From Parvimonas sp015257355 (GTDB lineage: Bacteria; Bacillota; Clostridia; Tissierellales; Peptoniphilaceae), in assembly GCF_050262165.1 (NCBI RefSeq), contig NZ_CP189844.1: a stretch of DNA of 64,000 bases. One strand, 5' to 3'. The position numbers were made by a program, and so were the translations under genes. Position 1 is the first letter of the stretch; each line of letters opens with the position of its first letter. Shown here piece after piece: positions 1-8,604 of the stretch. Below the pieces are notes generated by a model, which did not search any database, was not told where the DNA came from, and was given only the letters and a program-made list of their open reading frames with translations.

Positions 1-110
1 TATGCCTTGTGATAAAGTTGTATTAATTTCACCATAACAACCATAAAAAGATTATCAAAAGGTAGTTATGGTATAATTATATACAATTATGCCTTGTTAT
101 AAAGGTACAA
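1..110. repeat. Short imperfect direct repeat upstream of folA
   Basis: Positions 1-22 and 89-110 carry near-identical 22-mers starting TATGCCTTGT and continuing with ATAAAG, differing at a few bases. They flank a 66-bp stretch holding an extended -10 element. They could be a small duplication or two copies of a protein-binding site. Nothing else in this leader was recognised. Confidence 0.45.
69..77 (+). promoter_or_regulatory. Extended -10 promoter for folA-srtB
   Basis: TGGTATAAT at 69-77 is an extended -10 box (TGnTATAAT). No good -35 hexamer lies 16-18 bp upstream, which is acceptable for extended -10 promoters. It is about 70 bp upstream of the folA start. Confidence 0.45.
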
Positions 111-149
111 TAATTTTAAATAATAATAAAAAATAAAAAGGATAAAAAT

Positions 150-650
150 ATGGTTTTAGATAATTTGTATTTAATAGTAGCAATTACAGAAAAGAGTAAT
201 GCGATTGGTAAAAATAATGATTTGTTGTATTTTCTAAAAGAAGATATGAACTTTTTTAAAGAAAAGACTTGTGGAAATTCTGTTATTTGTGGAAGAAAAA
301 CTTTTGATGGTTTTAAAATTAAGCCTCTTCCAAAGAGAAACAATATAGTTTTAACAACAAGTGATTTTTCTTTTGAAGGAGTTAAAGTATTCAATAACAT
401 AGAAGATTTAATTGAGTTTGTAAAAGAAAATCCAGATGAAAAGTTCTTTGTATGTGGTGGGATGAGTATTTACAAACAATTGATAGGTTATTGTTCTAAA
501 ATGTATATTACAAAATATGAGGAAAAAGAAATAATAGAAGCTGATAGTCATTTCCCAGAAATTGACGAAAAGTTATGGAAAGTAACTGAAAAAGTAGAAG
601 GTAAAAATGAAAATCCTAAATTAACTTTCTATACTTATGAAAGGATTTAA
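150..650 (+). CDS. folA: Dihydrofolate reductase
   Basis: NADPH-dependent reduction of dihydrofolate to tetrahydrofolate in the cytosol. The 166-aa length is typical of bacterial DHFR. Family landmarks are in order: N-terminal strand LYLIVAI, IGKNNDLLY loop, an acidic residue at D32 matching the catalytic Asp of E. coli FolA, CGRKTF near residue 47, and the nucleotide-binding VCGGMSIY near residue 107. An AAAGGA-type ribosome site precedes the ATG. The usual partner thyA is not in view. The sortase gene begins 5 bp after the stop, so the two are probably cotranscribed. The family is certain; the gene symbol rests on homology. Confidence 0.94.
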   Translation: MVLDNLYLIVAITEKSNAIGKNNDLLYFLKEDMNFFKEKTCGNSVICGRKTFDGFKIKPLPKRNNIVLTTSDFSFEGVKVFNNIEDLIEFVKENPDEKFFVCGGMSIYKQLIGYCSKMYITKYEEKEIIEADSHFPEIDEKLWKVTEKVEGKNENPKLTFYTYERI

Positions 651-655
651 CATAG

Positions 656-1438
656 ATGAAAAAAGAAGATATTGTAGTAAAGAAACGTAAGAAAAAACAA
701 AGTAAAGCTAAAAATTGGTTTTGGAATATACTATTTGTAATATGTTTAGGAGTATTTATATATTCCTCTGCCAATATAATTAAAGACTATTATGGTTCAT
801 ATAAAGCAGGTAAAGATTTAAGCAATCTTAAAGAGTCAGTATTCAATGTGAGTGAAAAGAGTGCTGATGCTAAAAAAGAAGTTAATTTAGAAGAATTAAA
901 AAAATTAAATTCAGATTCAATAGGTTGGTTGGAAGTACCAGGGACTAATATTGACGAACCAGTAGTACAGGGAAAAGACAATGATTATTATCTATGGAGA
1001 GATTTTAAGAAAAACACTTATCCTGTAACTGGAACATTTTTCCTAGATATGTATAATAAAGCTGATTTTACTGATAGAATTAGTTATATATTTGGACATA
1101 ATATTTGGGATAAAACAAAATTCTATGACTTAAGAAAATTTGAAGATAAAACATTTCTAGAAAATAATAAGACAGTTTATGTTTATACAGAAAAAGGAAA
1201 ATTGGAATATGAAATTTTAGGAGTTGACTTAGTTGATCCAGATACTTCGCTGTATGAATTAACTTCTAAAAGAAACGAAGATGTAGAAGCGATGAAAAAA
1301 GAATTGACAAAACATATTCCAAAATCTGAAGTTGACAAAATAGACAAAAATTCAAAAATTCTAATGCTTGTAACTTGTAAAACACCTGATGATAATACAG
1401 CAAGAAGAATTTTATTTGCAAAATTAAAAGAGAAGTAA
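656..1438 (+). CDS. srtB: Class B sortase
   Basis: Membrane-anchored cysteine transpeptidase that links surface proteins bearing an NPxTN-like signal to peptidoglycan. The order is a Lys/Arg-rich cytoplasmic start (residues 1-20), one membrane segment (about 21-40), then an extracellular sortase fold. The catalytic triad is visible: H148 in FGHN, C241 in LVTCKT, and an Arg in TARRILFAKL (R250 or R251). The TLxTC signature reads MLVTC here. FGHNIWDKTKF resembles the class B YGHN...F motif. Length (260 aa) fits. No sortase substrate or pilin gene is adjacent, so its clients must be encoded elsewhere. A clear terminator follows. Confidence 0.92.
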   Translation: MKKEDIVVKKRKKKQSKAKNWFWNILFVICLGVFIYSSANIIKDYYGSYKAGKDLSNLKESVFNVSEKSADAKKEVNLEELKKLNSDSIGWLEVPGTNIDEPVVQGKDNDYYLWRDFKKNTYPVTGTFFLDMYNKADFTDRISYIFGHNIWDKTKFYDLRKFEDKTFLENNKTVYVYTEKGKLEYEILGVDLVDPDTSLYELTSKRNEDVEAMKKELTKHIPKSEVDKIDKNSKILMLVTCKTPDDNTARRILFAKLKEK

Positions 1439-1444
1439 ATTAAC

Positions 1445-1474
1445 ATGGAGATTTTACATCTCCATTATTTTTTT
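1445..1474 (+). terminator. Rho-independent terminator after srtB
   Basis: A perfect 8-bp stem ATGGAGAT (1445-1452) and ATCTCCAT (1458-1465) with a 5-nt loop is followed by a run of T residues. Confidence 0.85.
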
Positions 1475-1480
1475 GAAAAA

Positions 1481-1509
1481 TTGTAAATATTGTATATTTA
1501 TAGTATAAT
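1481..1509 (+). promoter_or_regulatory. Sigma-A promoter of the glycan operon
   Basis: -35 TTGTAA at 1481-1486, 17-bp spacer, -10 TATAAT at 1504-1509. The GT2 start codon is about 44 bp downstream. Confidence 0.75.
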
Positions 1510-1552
1510 TTACATTAACATTGAAATATAATTTTAATATATAAGGAGAGTT

Positions 1553-2530
1553 ATGGACAAGATAAGTATTATAGTGCCCGTATACAATGTAGAAAAGTAC
1601 GTAAAAAAATGTCTTGAATCTATTTCAAATCAGACATATAAAAATATAGAAATAATTATAGTAAATGACGGAGCTACAGATAGTAGTGAGAGTATATGTA
1701 AAGAATTTGTTGAATTAGAAGATAGGGCAAAACTTTATACAAAAGAAAATGGTGGACTTTCAAGTGCAAGAAATCATGGAATTAAATTTGCAACTGGAAA
1801 ATATGTATTATTCATAGATTCAGATGATTATATTGATGAAGGCATGGTTGAAGAGCTTTATACGAATATAAAAAAAGAAGAAGCAGATGTTTCAGTTTGT
1901 GGCGTTATTAATGTTTATTCAGATAGGCAAGCTCCACAATGTAGCGAGGAACTTTATTTTTGCTGTGAAAAAGAAGAATTCTTAAAAGAATATTTTATTG
2001 GGCAGAAAATTCCAGGAACAATTTGTAATAAGCTTATTTCTTATGAGATTGCAAAGAATATTTCTTTCCCAGTTGGGAAGATTTACGAAGATGCATTTTA
2101 CCATTTTGAACTTATAAAATATGCAAAAAAATATGTAGTTACGACAAAATCATATTATCATTATTTCCATAGAGAAAATAGTATTACAACAAAACCATAT
2201 ACTATTAAGAATATGGATTGTATTGAAATATATTCTAAATTCTATGAATATATTAAAGAGGAGATACCTTCTCTATTAGATTATGCATTTTTTAGAAAAT
2301 CTTACTCATATTTTGTAGTATTTGATAAGATGTTAATTAGTGAAAATTATAAAAGAATTTCTGAATATGGACAAGTTTTATGTTTTCTTAAAAGAAATTT
2401 TTGGAGAATTTTCAAAAATACAAATTTTAGAAAAGGAAGAAGATTGGCAACCTTAGCATTAAAAATAAATGTTAAATTGTATAGATTTTTGCTTATAAAA
2501 GATTTAAATAAAAAAGGAGCAAATAAATAA
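1553..2530 (+). CDS. Family 2 glycosyltransferase
   Basis: GT-A fold glycosyltransferase, probably transferring a sugar from a nucleotide donor to a lipid-linked surface glycan intermediate. The N-terminal third is textbook GT2: ISIIVPVYNVEKY at the start, VNDGATDSS near residue 38, and the metal-binding DSDD near residue 88. The C-terminal part is less conserved and carries no predicted membrane segment. The start is the ATG at 1553 after AAGGAGAG. Its stop overlaps the ATG of the first licD gene, so translation is coupled. The donor and acceptor cannot be read from sequence. It is the first gene of an operon with two LicD proteins and a flippase, which points to a teichoic acid or capsule-like polymer. 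Confidence 0.9.
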   Translation: MDKISIIVPVYNVEKYVKKCLESISNQTYKNIEIIIVNDGATDSSESICKEFVELEDRAKLYTKENGGLSSARNHGIKFATGKYVLFIDSDDYIDEGMVEELYTNIKKEEADVSVCGVINVYSDRQAPQCSEELYFCCEKEEFLKEYFIGQKIPGTICNKLISYEIAKNISFPVGKIYEDAFYHFELIKYAKKYVVTTKSYYHYFHRENSITTKPYTIKNMDCIEIYSKFYEYIKEEIPSLLDYAFFRKSYSYFVVFDKMLISENYKRISEYGQVLCFLKRNFWRIFKNTNFRKGRRLATLALKINVKLYRFLLIKDLNKKGANK

Positions 2531-3339
2531 TGGAAATAAAATATCTTTCTATGGACGAAATAAAATCTGTAGAATTAGAAATTTTAAAATATGTACATGA
2601 ATTTTGTGAAAAAAATGATATAAAATATTTTATAAATTATGGTACTTTAATTGGAGCGGTTAGACATAAAGGCTTCATTCCATGGGATGATGATATAGAT
2701 ATATGTATGTTTAGAAAAGATTATGAAAAATTTATTGAGCTTTTTTCAAAAGATGAAGGAAAATACAAGATATTGTCTTTAGAATCAAGCGATAAGTATT
2801 ATAATAATTTTATAAAAGTTATTGACTCAAAAACAAAAATAGAAGATGAAAGAAATTATAAAACTTATGATTCAGGAATTTTTATAGATATTTTTCCTAT
2901 GGACTTTTTTGATGATTTAAGTTTGGTTGAAAAAACATATAAATTGGAAAGTTTTAAACTTTTATCTTTTTCAAAAAAAGAGAATATTCAATATGGAGAT
3001 AGCAAATTGAAAGATTTTATAAGATTGTTTTTCTGGGTAATATTAAAACCTGTATCTCCAAGATTTTTTGCAAAAAAAATTAAAAAAGCTGTTGAAAGTT
3101 ATTCCAAAGAAAATGGAAAATATTTAGGACTTGTAGGTTGTTCAAAGTGGAAATATGATGATGTGTTTGACTATAATCCGTTTGAAGAATTAATAGAGCT
3201 TGATTTTGAAGATTGCAAATTCTTTGCTCCAAAGAATTATGATGAAATTTTAAGAAAATATTATGGAGATTATATGGAATTTCCACCTGAGGAAAAGAGA
3301 GTATATCCTCATGAAATCAAAGCTTATTATATAGACTAG
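2530..3339 (+). CDS. LicD family phosphotransferase (copy 1)
   Basis: LicD proteins transfer a phosphorylated head group, classically phosphocholine from CDP-choline, onto a glycan. This 269-aa protein has the family core at residues 35-65: YGTLIGAVRHKGFIPWDDD, with the acidic DDDID motif typical of the nucleotidyltransferase-like fold. The C terminus keeps the YYGDYMEFP segment common to LicD. It overlaps the upstream GT2 gene by one base and is followed 9 bp later by a paralogue. The neighbouring LicC-LicA fusion at 5.8 kb makes phosphocholine the likely substrate, but LicD relatives can also move other phospho-groups. Confidence 0.88.
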   Translation: MEIKYLSMDEIKSVELEILKYVHEFCEKNDIKYFINYGTLIGAVRHKGFIPWDDDIDICMFRKDYEKFIELFSKDEGKYKILSLESSDKYYNNFIKVIDSKTKIEDERNYKTYDSGIFIDIFPMDFFDDLSLVEKTYKLESFKLLSFSKKENIQYGDSKLKDFIRLFFWVILKPVSPRFFAKKIKKAVESYSKENGKYLGLVGCSKWKYDDVFDYNPFEELIELDFEDCKFFAPKNYDEILRKYYGDYMEFPPEEKRVYPHEIKAYYID

Positions 3340-3348
3340 GAGATTAAG

Positions 3349-4161
3349 ATGAAAGAGAGACTTACGGTTGATGAGCTAAAAAATTATGAATTAAATATTT
3401 TAAAGTTTATAGACTATGTTTGTAAAAAGTATGATATAAAATATTTTGTAAGTTATGGAACATTACTTGGAGCAGTAAGACATAAAGGTTTTATTCCATG
3501 GGATGATGATATTGACGTTGCGATGTATAGGGAAGATTATGAAAAATTTCAAAGAGCTGTAATCGAAGAAAATAATGAAAGATATACAATTTTATCTAAG
3601 GACAACAGTGATTGGTATTTTCAAAACTTTTTTGTAGTTATAGATAAGCACACTTTATTGGAAGATAGTGTAAAGAGAAAGCGAATAGATAGTAATGTTT
3701 TTGTTGATGTATTTCCAATTGATAGATTTAATGACTTAAATTTTGTGAAAAAAGCACATTTGATGGTAACTTTGAAACATATTTGTTTCATAAAGAAAAA
3801 ATATATAATTCATAAAGATAGTAGAATAAAAGACTTTTGTAGAGTTGTCTTTTGGTATTTATTGGCATTTGTAAATCCGAGATATTTTACAAAGAAAATT
3901 CAAAAACTTGTAGAAAGATATTCTAATGAAAATGGGATTTATGAAGCAGCTGTAGGAGTTGATAAAACAGGAATGAAAGAAGTTTTTGAAAAGGGAACTT
4001 ATGAAGAATTAATAGAGTTGCCTTTTGAAGATATGATGGTACCAGCTCCTAAAAATTATGATAAGATTTTAACTCAATTTTATGGAGATTATATGCAAAA
4101 GCCTTCTGATGCAGAAATTGAGTATAAATCACATCTATTAGATGCTTATAGAATAAAATAA
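3349..4161 (+). CDS. LicD family phosphotransferase (copy 2)
   Basis: Tandem paralogue of the preceding gene (270 aa). It shares YGTLLGAVRHKGFIPWDDDID near residues 37-58 and a C-terminal FYGDYMQKP segment. The two copies are clearly homologous over their full length but diverged, especially between residues 85 and 215. That suggests different acceptor sugars rather than redundancy, as for LicD1/LicD2 of pneumococcus (inference). An AGGAGA ribosome site precedes the ATG. The flippase gene follows after 16 bp. Confidence 0.88.
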   Translation: MKERLTVDELKNYELNILKFIDYVCKKYDIKYFVSYGTLLGAVRHKGFIPWDDDIDVAMYREDYEKFQRAVIEENNERYTILSKDNSDWYFQNFFVVIDKHTLLEDSVKRKRIDSNVFVDVFPIDRFNDLNFVKKAHLMVTLKHICFIKKKYIIHKDSRIKDFCRVVFWYLLAFVNPRYFTKKIQKLVERYSNENGIYEAAVGVDKTGMKEVFEKGTYEELIELPFEDMMVPAPKNYDKILTQFYGDYMQKPSDAEIEYKSHLLDAYRIK

Positions 4162-4177
4162 GGAGAATATTTTAGAT

Positions 4178-5692
4178 ATGGCAAAAAATATAAAAGTAAA
4201 TGCTTTAGCCAGTATTTTAGTTAGAGTATTTAATATACTATTCCCACTAATTACAGGACCTTATCTTGCTAGAATTTTGAGCAAGGAGGCTTATGGGGAA
4301 TTCAACATTGCGAACTCTATATTAAACTTATTTATTCCTTTTGCTGCTTTTGGAATTTACAGCTATGGGATACGTTCGATAAGTAGAGTTAAAAATAATA
4401 TAAAAGAGATCAATAAGAATTTTACAGCACTTTTTACAATAAATTTAATTAGCTCGTTAAGTATTGGAATTATGTACATTGGATATATGCTTTTAAATGT
4501 AAATTCTAATATGTATATGCTATATATTGCACTTAGTATTCAAATTTTTACGCAATTCGTAACTATAGAATGGATGAATGAGGCTTTTGAAAATTACGGT
4601 TTTATACTTTTTAAGACATTATTTATCCGTGTACTAATGCTTGTTTCGATTTTTGTATTTGTAAAAAAAGCTGATGATATTGTTAATTATGCTTTTATAC
4701 TATCAATTACAAATCTTATTAACTATTTAATAAGTTTTTATTTTATAAAAAGAAAAGTAAATTTTGTAAAAATAGAATTAAAGGACATTCTAATTCATAT
4801 AAAACCATTATTAGGAATGTTATTATTGGCTAATTCATATATGTTCTATACGGCTTTGGATAGAGCTATGCTTTCATTATTAGATGCTAAAATTTCAGTT
4901 TCATATTATACATTTTCATTGTCGATTGCACAGCTTATAACAAGTGTAGTTTATTCAATAATTATGGTAAGTATTCCAAGACTTTCATATTATTATGGAA
5001 GTGGAGATGAAAATAATTATAGAGATTTATTAAATCAAGTTGCTAGGACATTTTTATTCCTAGTAATTCCAATGGGAATAGGATTGTGTTGTGTTTCTGA
5101 TGAAGTAATGTTAATATATGCAGGTGAAAAATATTTAGAAGCTGGTTTTATTTTAAAACTGTTTTCTCTTAGAATAGTTATGTGGGCTTTGGATCAACTT
5201 CTTGCAAATCAAGTTTTATTTGTAAGAGGCTATGAAAAAAATATAACTGCATTCTATTTTATAGGTGGATTTATGAACTTAATTTTAAATATAGTTTTAT
5301 TTAAATTGAAAGTTATTCAACCTGAATATTATGTATATACCACATTGATTTCAGAATTTGTAGTATTGGTAATTCAAATTTACTTTATTCTTAAAAAGAA
5401 GATTATTCCTATTGATGAAATATTAAAATCATATATGAAATATGTACTATGTGCATTACCATTCTTTGGAATAACTTATGGAATAAATCATTTATTAAAA
5501 TATTCATTGGTCATAAATTTACAATTATTAATTAGACTATTCGCAATAATTGTATCTTGTGTACTATATTATTTTGTGATTATGTTAATTACAAAAGACA
5601 AGATTTTATTTGATACACTTAATGCTATGAAGAGTAAATTAAGATCTATTAAATATAAATTAAAAGCTAAAAAATATAAAGAACAACAATAG
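4178..5692 (+). CDS. Polysaccharide flippase, Wzx/MOP superfamily
   Basis: Integral membrane protein of 504 aa with about 12-14 hydrophobic segments, starting IKVNALASILVRVFNILFPLITGPYLAR, the characteristic N terminus of PST/RfbX-type flippases. The role is translocation of undecaprenyl-linked oligosaccharide or teichoic acid units from the inner to the outer membrane face. It is the last gene of the operon and ends just before a strong terminator. In pneumococcus the comparable lic-locus flippase TacF only exports phosphocholine-decorated chains; whether this protein has that selectivity cannot be judged here. The C terminus is strongly basic (KSKLRSIKYKLKAKK). Confidence 0.88.
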   Translation: MAKNIKVNALASILVRVFNILFPLITGPYLARILSKEAYGEFNIANSILNLFIPFAAFGIYSYGIRSISRVKNNIKEINKNFTALFTINLISSLSIGIMYIGYMLLNVNSNMYMLYIALSIQIFTQFVTIEWMNEAFENYGFILFKTLFIRVLMLVSIFVFVKKADDIVNYAFILSITNLINYLISFYFIKRKVNFVKIELKDILIHIKPLLGMLLLANSYMFYTALDRAMLSLLDAKISVSYYTFSLSIAQLITSVVYSIIMVSIPRLSYYYGSGDENNYRDLLNQVARTFLFLVIPMGIGLCCVSDEVMLIYAGEKYLEAGFILKLFSLRIVMWALDQLLANQVLFVRGYEKNITAFYFIGGFMNLILNIVLFKLKVIQPEYYVYTTLISEFVVLVIQIYFILKKKIIPIDEILKSYMKYVLCALPFFGITYGINHLLKYSLVINLQLLIRLFAIIVSCVLYYFVIMLITKDKILFDTLNAMKSKLRSIKYKLKAKKYKEQQ

Positions 5693-5700
5693 CAAACTGT

Positions 5701-5733
5701 AAAAAAGTTCTAAATAATATTTAGAACTTTTTT
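5701..5733 (+). terminator. Terminator after the flippase gene
   Basis: Inverted repeat with 15-nt arms (5701-5715 and 5719-5733) around a 3-nt loop. The arm core is GTTCTAAAT and the right arm ends in six T residues. The symmetric A and T runs could let it work in both directions. Confidence 0.85.
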
Positions 5734-5734
5734 C

Positions 5735-5763
5735 TTGTTCGTTTGAATATTGTATGTTATAAT
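5735..5763 (+). promoter_or_regulatory. Promoter of the licCA fusion gene
   Basis: -35 TTGTTC (5735-5740), 17-bp spacer, -10 TATAAT (5758-5763), 28 bp upstream of the ATG. The fusion gene therefore has its own transcription unit, separate from the upstream glycan operon. Confidence 0.7.
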
Positions 5764-5790
5764 TGAAGTCGAAGTATTAAGGAGGCATTT

Positions 5791-7569
5791 ATGTTATCAT
5801 TACAGGAATTTGATATTTTAAATTTTTTATTTAAAAATCAAGATAAAGAATATACTCAAGAGGAAATTTCAAATAATACAAAAATTTCTTTAGAAAAAGT
5901 TGAAGAAATTTTAGAAAAATTAAAAAATAATAAAATTATAGATAAAGATTTTAATATTACAGATAAAGGTTTTGTTGAATTAGAGCCATATAAGGTTGAT
6001 AATGCAATTATAATGGCTGCAGGAATGAGTTCAAGATTTGCTCCTCTTTCTTATGAGAGTCCGAAAGGCCTTTTAAATGTAAAAGGAGAAAGATTAATCG
6101 AAAGAGAAATTTTACAATTAAAAGAAGCAGGAATTGAAGATATCACTTTAGTTGTAGGTTATATGAAAGAGAAGATGTTTTATTTGGCTGAAAAATTCGG
6201 TGTAGATATAGTAGTTAATGAAGATTATTACAGATTTAATAATACTTCTTCTCTAATTCTTGTTACTGAAAAATTAAAGAATACATATATTTGTTCTTCA
6301 GATAATTATTTTCCAAAAAATCCTTTTGAAAAATACGTTTATAGAGCATATTATTCCGCCGTATATCAAAAGGGAGAAAGTGATGAATACTTTGCAGAAT
6401 GTGATAAAAAAGGAAGAATTAAAGGCATTACTATTGGTGGAAAAGATGATTGGATAATGCTTGGACATGTGTATTTTGATAGAGATTTTAGTGATAAATT
6501 TGTAAAACTTTTAAAAGCAGAATATCACGAACAGTCAGTTAAAGAAAATTTATGGGAAACTTTTTATATGCGTCATTTAAAAGAATTAGATAATATGTAT
6601 ATTAGAAGATATGATATAGAAGATATAAAAGAATTTGATTCTTTAGATGAATTAAGACTTTTTGATGAAAAATATGTTACTAACTCAGATTCTAAAATTT
6701 TCCAAAATATTTGCTCTGTACTAAAATGTAATGAAGAAGATATAAAAGAAATTAAACCTATAAAGATGGGAATGACTAACACTTCTTTCAAATTTAGTTA
6801 TAATGGGAATTCCTATGTTTATAGACATCCGGGTCCCGGAACTGAATTAATTATAAATAGAAAAAGTGAGTTCGATTCAATGAAAATTGCAAAAGAATTG
6901 GGTTTAGACGACACTTATATCTATATGGATAAGGACAGTGGTTGGAAAATTTCCAAATTTATTGATGAAGTAAAAATTCTTGACTATGCTGATAAAAAGA
7001 ATGTAAAAAGAGCTATTTCTATGTTAAAGAAATTGCATACAAGTGGTAAAAAAACAGATTTTAAATTTAATATCTTTGATGAGATTGAAAATTTTAAAAT
7101 TAAAATAAAAAATTCACATAGAGACGATTTTGAAGATATGAATTTAATGAGTGATAAAATTTATAGATTAAAATCATTTATTGAAAAAGATAGTGTAAGC
7201 GAATGCCTTTGTCATCGTGATAGCTATGATATGAATTTTTTAATAGATAAAAAAGATAAAATGTATTTAATAGACTGGGAATATTCTGCAATGTCAGATC
7301 CCGCGGGAGATATTGGTTGTTTTATTACTTGCTCAAATTACTCTTTTGATGAAGCTATAGATGTAATTAAAGAATATTTTGACGGAAATCCTACAGATGA
7401 AGAATTAAGACATTACATTGCTTATCTTGCAGTAAGTTCGTTTTATTGGTTTTTATGGGCAATTAATCAAGAGATTCAAGGAAAGAGCATTGGTGAATAT
7501 TTATATATTTGGTATAATAACACTAAAGTATATGGTGATTATGCTTTGAAACTTTATGAACTAAGATAA
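5791..7569 (+). CDS. HTH / LicC cytidylyltransferase / LicA choline kinase fusion
   Basis: A 592-aa three-part protein. Residues 1-65 form a small winged-helix module (LSLQEFDILNFLFK, TQEEISNNTKIS). Residues 70-290 are a sugar-phosphate-type nucleotidyltransferase, with MAAGMSSRF near 75-83 and PKGLL near 91, matching LicC, which makes CDP-choline from CTP and phosphocholine. Residues 300-592 are a choline/aminoglycoside kinase fold with VYRHPGPGTE, the catalytic loop H475-R-D477 with N482, and metal-binding D495 in LIDWE, matching LicA. One chain could therefore do both activation steps that feed the LicD proteins upstream. The order HTH-C-A differs from separate licA and licC genes of Haemophilus and pneumococcus. 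The HTH part may sense substrate or bind DNA; this is not established. Related fusions acting on other amino-alcohols cannot be excluded. Confidence 0.85.
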   Translation: MLSLQEFDILNFLFKNQDKEYTQEEISNNTKISLEKVEEILEKLKNNKIIDKDFNITDKGFVELEPYKVDNAIIMAAGMSSRFAPLSYESPKGLLNVKGERLIEREILQLKEAGIEDITLVVGYMKEKMFYLAEKFGVDIVVNEDYYRFNNTSSLILVTEKLKNTYICSSDNYFPKNPFEKYVYRAYYSAVYQKGESDEYFAECDKKGRIKGITIGGKDDWIMLGHVYFDRDFSDKFVKLLKAEYHEQSVKENLWETFYMRHLKELDNMYIRRYDIEDIKEFDSLDELRLFDEKYVTNSDSKIFQNICSVLKCNEEDIKEIKPIKMGMTNTSFKFSYNGNSYVYRHPGPGTELIINRKSEFDSMKIAKELGLDDTYIYMDKDSGWKISKFIDEVKILDYADKKNVKRAISMLKKLHTSGKKTDFKFNIFDEIENFKIKIKNSHRDDFEDMNLMSDKIYRLKSFIEKDSVSECLCHRDSYDMNFLIDKKDKMYLIDWEYSAMSDPAGDIGCFITCSNYSFDEAIDVIKEYFDGNPTDEELRHYIAYLAVSSFYWFLWAINQEIQGKSIGEYLYIWYNNTKVYGDYALKLYELR

Positions 7570-7642
7570 AATTATTAGAAATCCATAAATAAAAAGTTTA
7601 TAATGAAATATAATGTGATTTGGAAATAGTATAGAATATTTT

Positions 7643-7674
7643 AAGACAACTTTATAATAAGTTGTCTTTTTTTG
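7643..7674 (+). terminator. Terminator after the licCA fusion
   Basis: 10-bp stem AAGACAACTT (7643-7652) and AAGTTGTCTT (7659-7668), 6-nt loop, then a T run. Confidence 0.85.
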
Positions 7675-7706
7675 TTTGATTTTTGGGTATTCAATACTTG
7701 TTATTA

Positions 7707-7735
7707 TTGAAAAAAAGTATTGTTTATGTTATCAT
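7707..7735 (+). promoter_or_regulatory. Promoter of the ecfA1-ecfA2-ecfT operon
   Basis: -35 TTGAAA (7707-7712), 17-bp spacer, -10 TATCAT (7730-7735), 24 bp before the TTG start. The leader is too short for a riboswitch, so vitamin-responsive control, if any, is not by a 5' aptamer here. Confidence 0.6.
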
Positions 7736-7758
7736 AAGTTGTTAGTGGGTGATAAATT

Positions 7759-8604
7759 TTGAGTGAAAAAATAATAGATATAAAAGATTTAAGATATGAA
7801 TATTCTGGAGAAGACGATAAGAAAAGTATCGCATTAGACGGAATAAGTTTTTCTGTGAATAAAGGTGAATTAATTTCTATTTTAGGACATAATGGAAGCG
7901 GAAAATCAACATTGGCAAAATTATTAAATGCACAGATTATTCCTACCGATGGAGAAATTGAAATATTTGGAATAAATACTAAGAATGAAGAAAGAGTATG
8001 GGATATAAGGCAAAAATGTGCTATGGTTTTTCAAAATCCTGATAATCAACTCGTTGCGACAGTTGTTGAAGAGGATGTTGCCTTTGGCCCTGAAAATTTA
8101 GGAGTTCCTTCAGAGGAAATAAGACAAAGGGTAGATGAAGCTTTAAAAATTGTAGAGATGGAAGAATATAAAAAACATTCACCTCATATGCTTTCAGGAG
8201 GACAAAAGCAAAGAGTTGCAATAGCAGGGATTCTTTCAATGAAACCTGAAGTAATCATTTTTGATGAATCAACTGCAATGCTTGATCCTATCGGAAGAAA
8301 AGACATTATGAATACTATTTTAAAATTAAATAGAGAAGAAAATAAAACTATAATGTATATAACTCATTATATGGAAGAAGCAGTTCTTGCTGACAGAGTT
8401 ATTGTTTTAAATGAGGGAAAGATAGAGTTTGATAATTGTCCTAAAAAAGTTTTTTCAAATGTTGAAACTTTAAGAGAATTAGGACTTTCAGTGCCACAGG
8501 TTACAGAACTTGCATATCTTTTAAAAAAAGATGGAATAGAAATTCCTTCTGACATTTTAACTAATGATGAAATGATAGAATTTTTGGAGAGAATTTTAAA
8601 ATAA
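7759..8604 (+). CDS. ecfA1: ECF transporter ATPase EcfA1
   Basis: ATP-binding subunit of an energy-coupling factor (group II) vitamin/metal importer. Walker A GHNGSGKST at 43-51, Q-loop FQNPDNQLVATVVEED, signature LSGGQKQR, Walker B VIIFDESTAMLD (the ES in place of EP is common in EcfA1), and the H-loop in THYMEEA. Length 281 aa. The start is TTG at 7759, since no ATG is in frame nearby and GTGGGTGAT serves as a ribosome site. It overlaps ecfA2 by one base. The substrate-binding S component is not in the window and is expected elsewhere. Confidence 0.95.
   Translation: MSEKIIDIKDLRYEYSGEDDKKSIALDGISFSVNKGELISILGHNGSGKSTLAKLLNAQIIPTDGEIEIFGINTKNEERVWDIRQKCAMVFQNPDNQLVATVVEEDVAFGPENLGVPSEEIRQRVDEALKIVEMEEYKKHSPHMLSGGQKQRVAIAGILSMKPEVIIFDESTAMLDPIGRKDIMNTILKLNREENKTIMYITHYMEEAVLADRVIVLNEGKIEFDNCPKKVFSNVETLRELGLSVPQVTELAYLLKKDGIEIPSDILTNDEMIEFLERILK

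Noticed and set aside
7700..7759. A vitamin riboswitch ahead of the ECF operon
   Set aside because: The promoter leaves about 20 nt before the start codon, too little for any known aptamer.
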